Shown piece after piece: positions 33,522 to 33,528 of a stretch of 33,528 nt of DNA. Where the stretch lies: contig JARLHV010000164.1 of NCBI GenBank assembly GCA_031292055.1, positions 1 through 33,528 on the forward strand, given 5' to 3'. Made by a program: the position numbers and the translations under genes. Every line of letters starts with the position of its first letter. Position 1 is the first letter of the stretch. Under the pieces are notes generated by a model. It did not search any database. It was given only the letters and a program-made list of their open reading frames with translations, and was not told the DNA's origin. The stretch comes from Desulfosporosinus sp. (GTDB taxonomy: Bacteria > Bacillota > Desulfitobacteriia > Desulfitobacteriales > Desulfitobacteriaceae).

Positions 33522-33528
33522 CTGATAG

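Overview
The window looks like chromosome of an anaerobic, spore-former-type Firmicute, most likely a Peptococcaceae/Desulfitobacteriaceae relative such as Desulfosporosinus or Desulfitobacterium. This is inferred from AT-rich Gram-positive promoters and strong AGGAGG-type ribosome sites, an IscU-like/GGGtGRT pair typical of anaerobes, a FtsK/SpoIIIE translocase and a very large cyclic-glucan-synthase-like protein. No species marker (rRNA) is present.

Left part (1-7.6 kb). A frameshifted endonuclease/exonuclease/phosphatase gene is followed by an MFS transporter, a ChrB N-terminal-domain protein behind a 50-bp inverted repeat, and the IscU-like + GGGtGRT two-gene unit with a strong terminator. 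Next come a Y-family DNA polymerase with a recognisable DinR/LexA-box promoter and, convergent to it, a three-gene operon of two small unknown proteins plus a YedK/SRAP protein that acts at abasic DNA. Together these look like a damage-response cassette.

Middle part (7.7-15.6 kb). This is a gene graveyard: a DUF3800 gene broken in a nine-base homopolymer, two small frameshifted genes, a C40 peptidase (intact), 3' remnants of yjbQ and of an rlmD/rumA-type RNA methyltransferase, an OB-fold membrane protein (intact), a frameshifted PC4/YdbC-like gene, and a type I restriction-modification locus. In that locus a deletion has joined a truncated hsdS to the last third of hsdR, leaving hsdM intact.

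Right-centre (15.6-31.9 kb). Intact minus-strand genes: a SAM methyltransferase, an 8.6-kb cyclic beta-1,2-glucan-synthase-like gene, ftsK/spoIIIE, a YdjM-like membrane hydrolase, a four-BON-domain protein, a two-TM K+ channel with RCK domains, and a PHP phosphoesterase. Their integrity contrasts with the broken genes on the left.

Right end (32-33.5 kb). tRNA-Trp has a near-perfect promoter and its own terminator. A decayed, internally deleted tyrosine-recombinase gene directly follows it, marking an old integration site. Then come a hicB-hicB-hicA cassette with 4-nt overlaps and a hicA that loses its C-terminus, ending in a dense series of hairpins that reaches the window edge.
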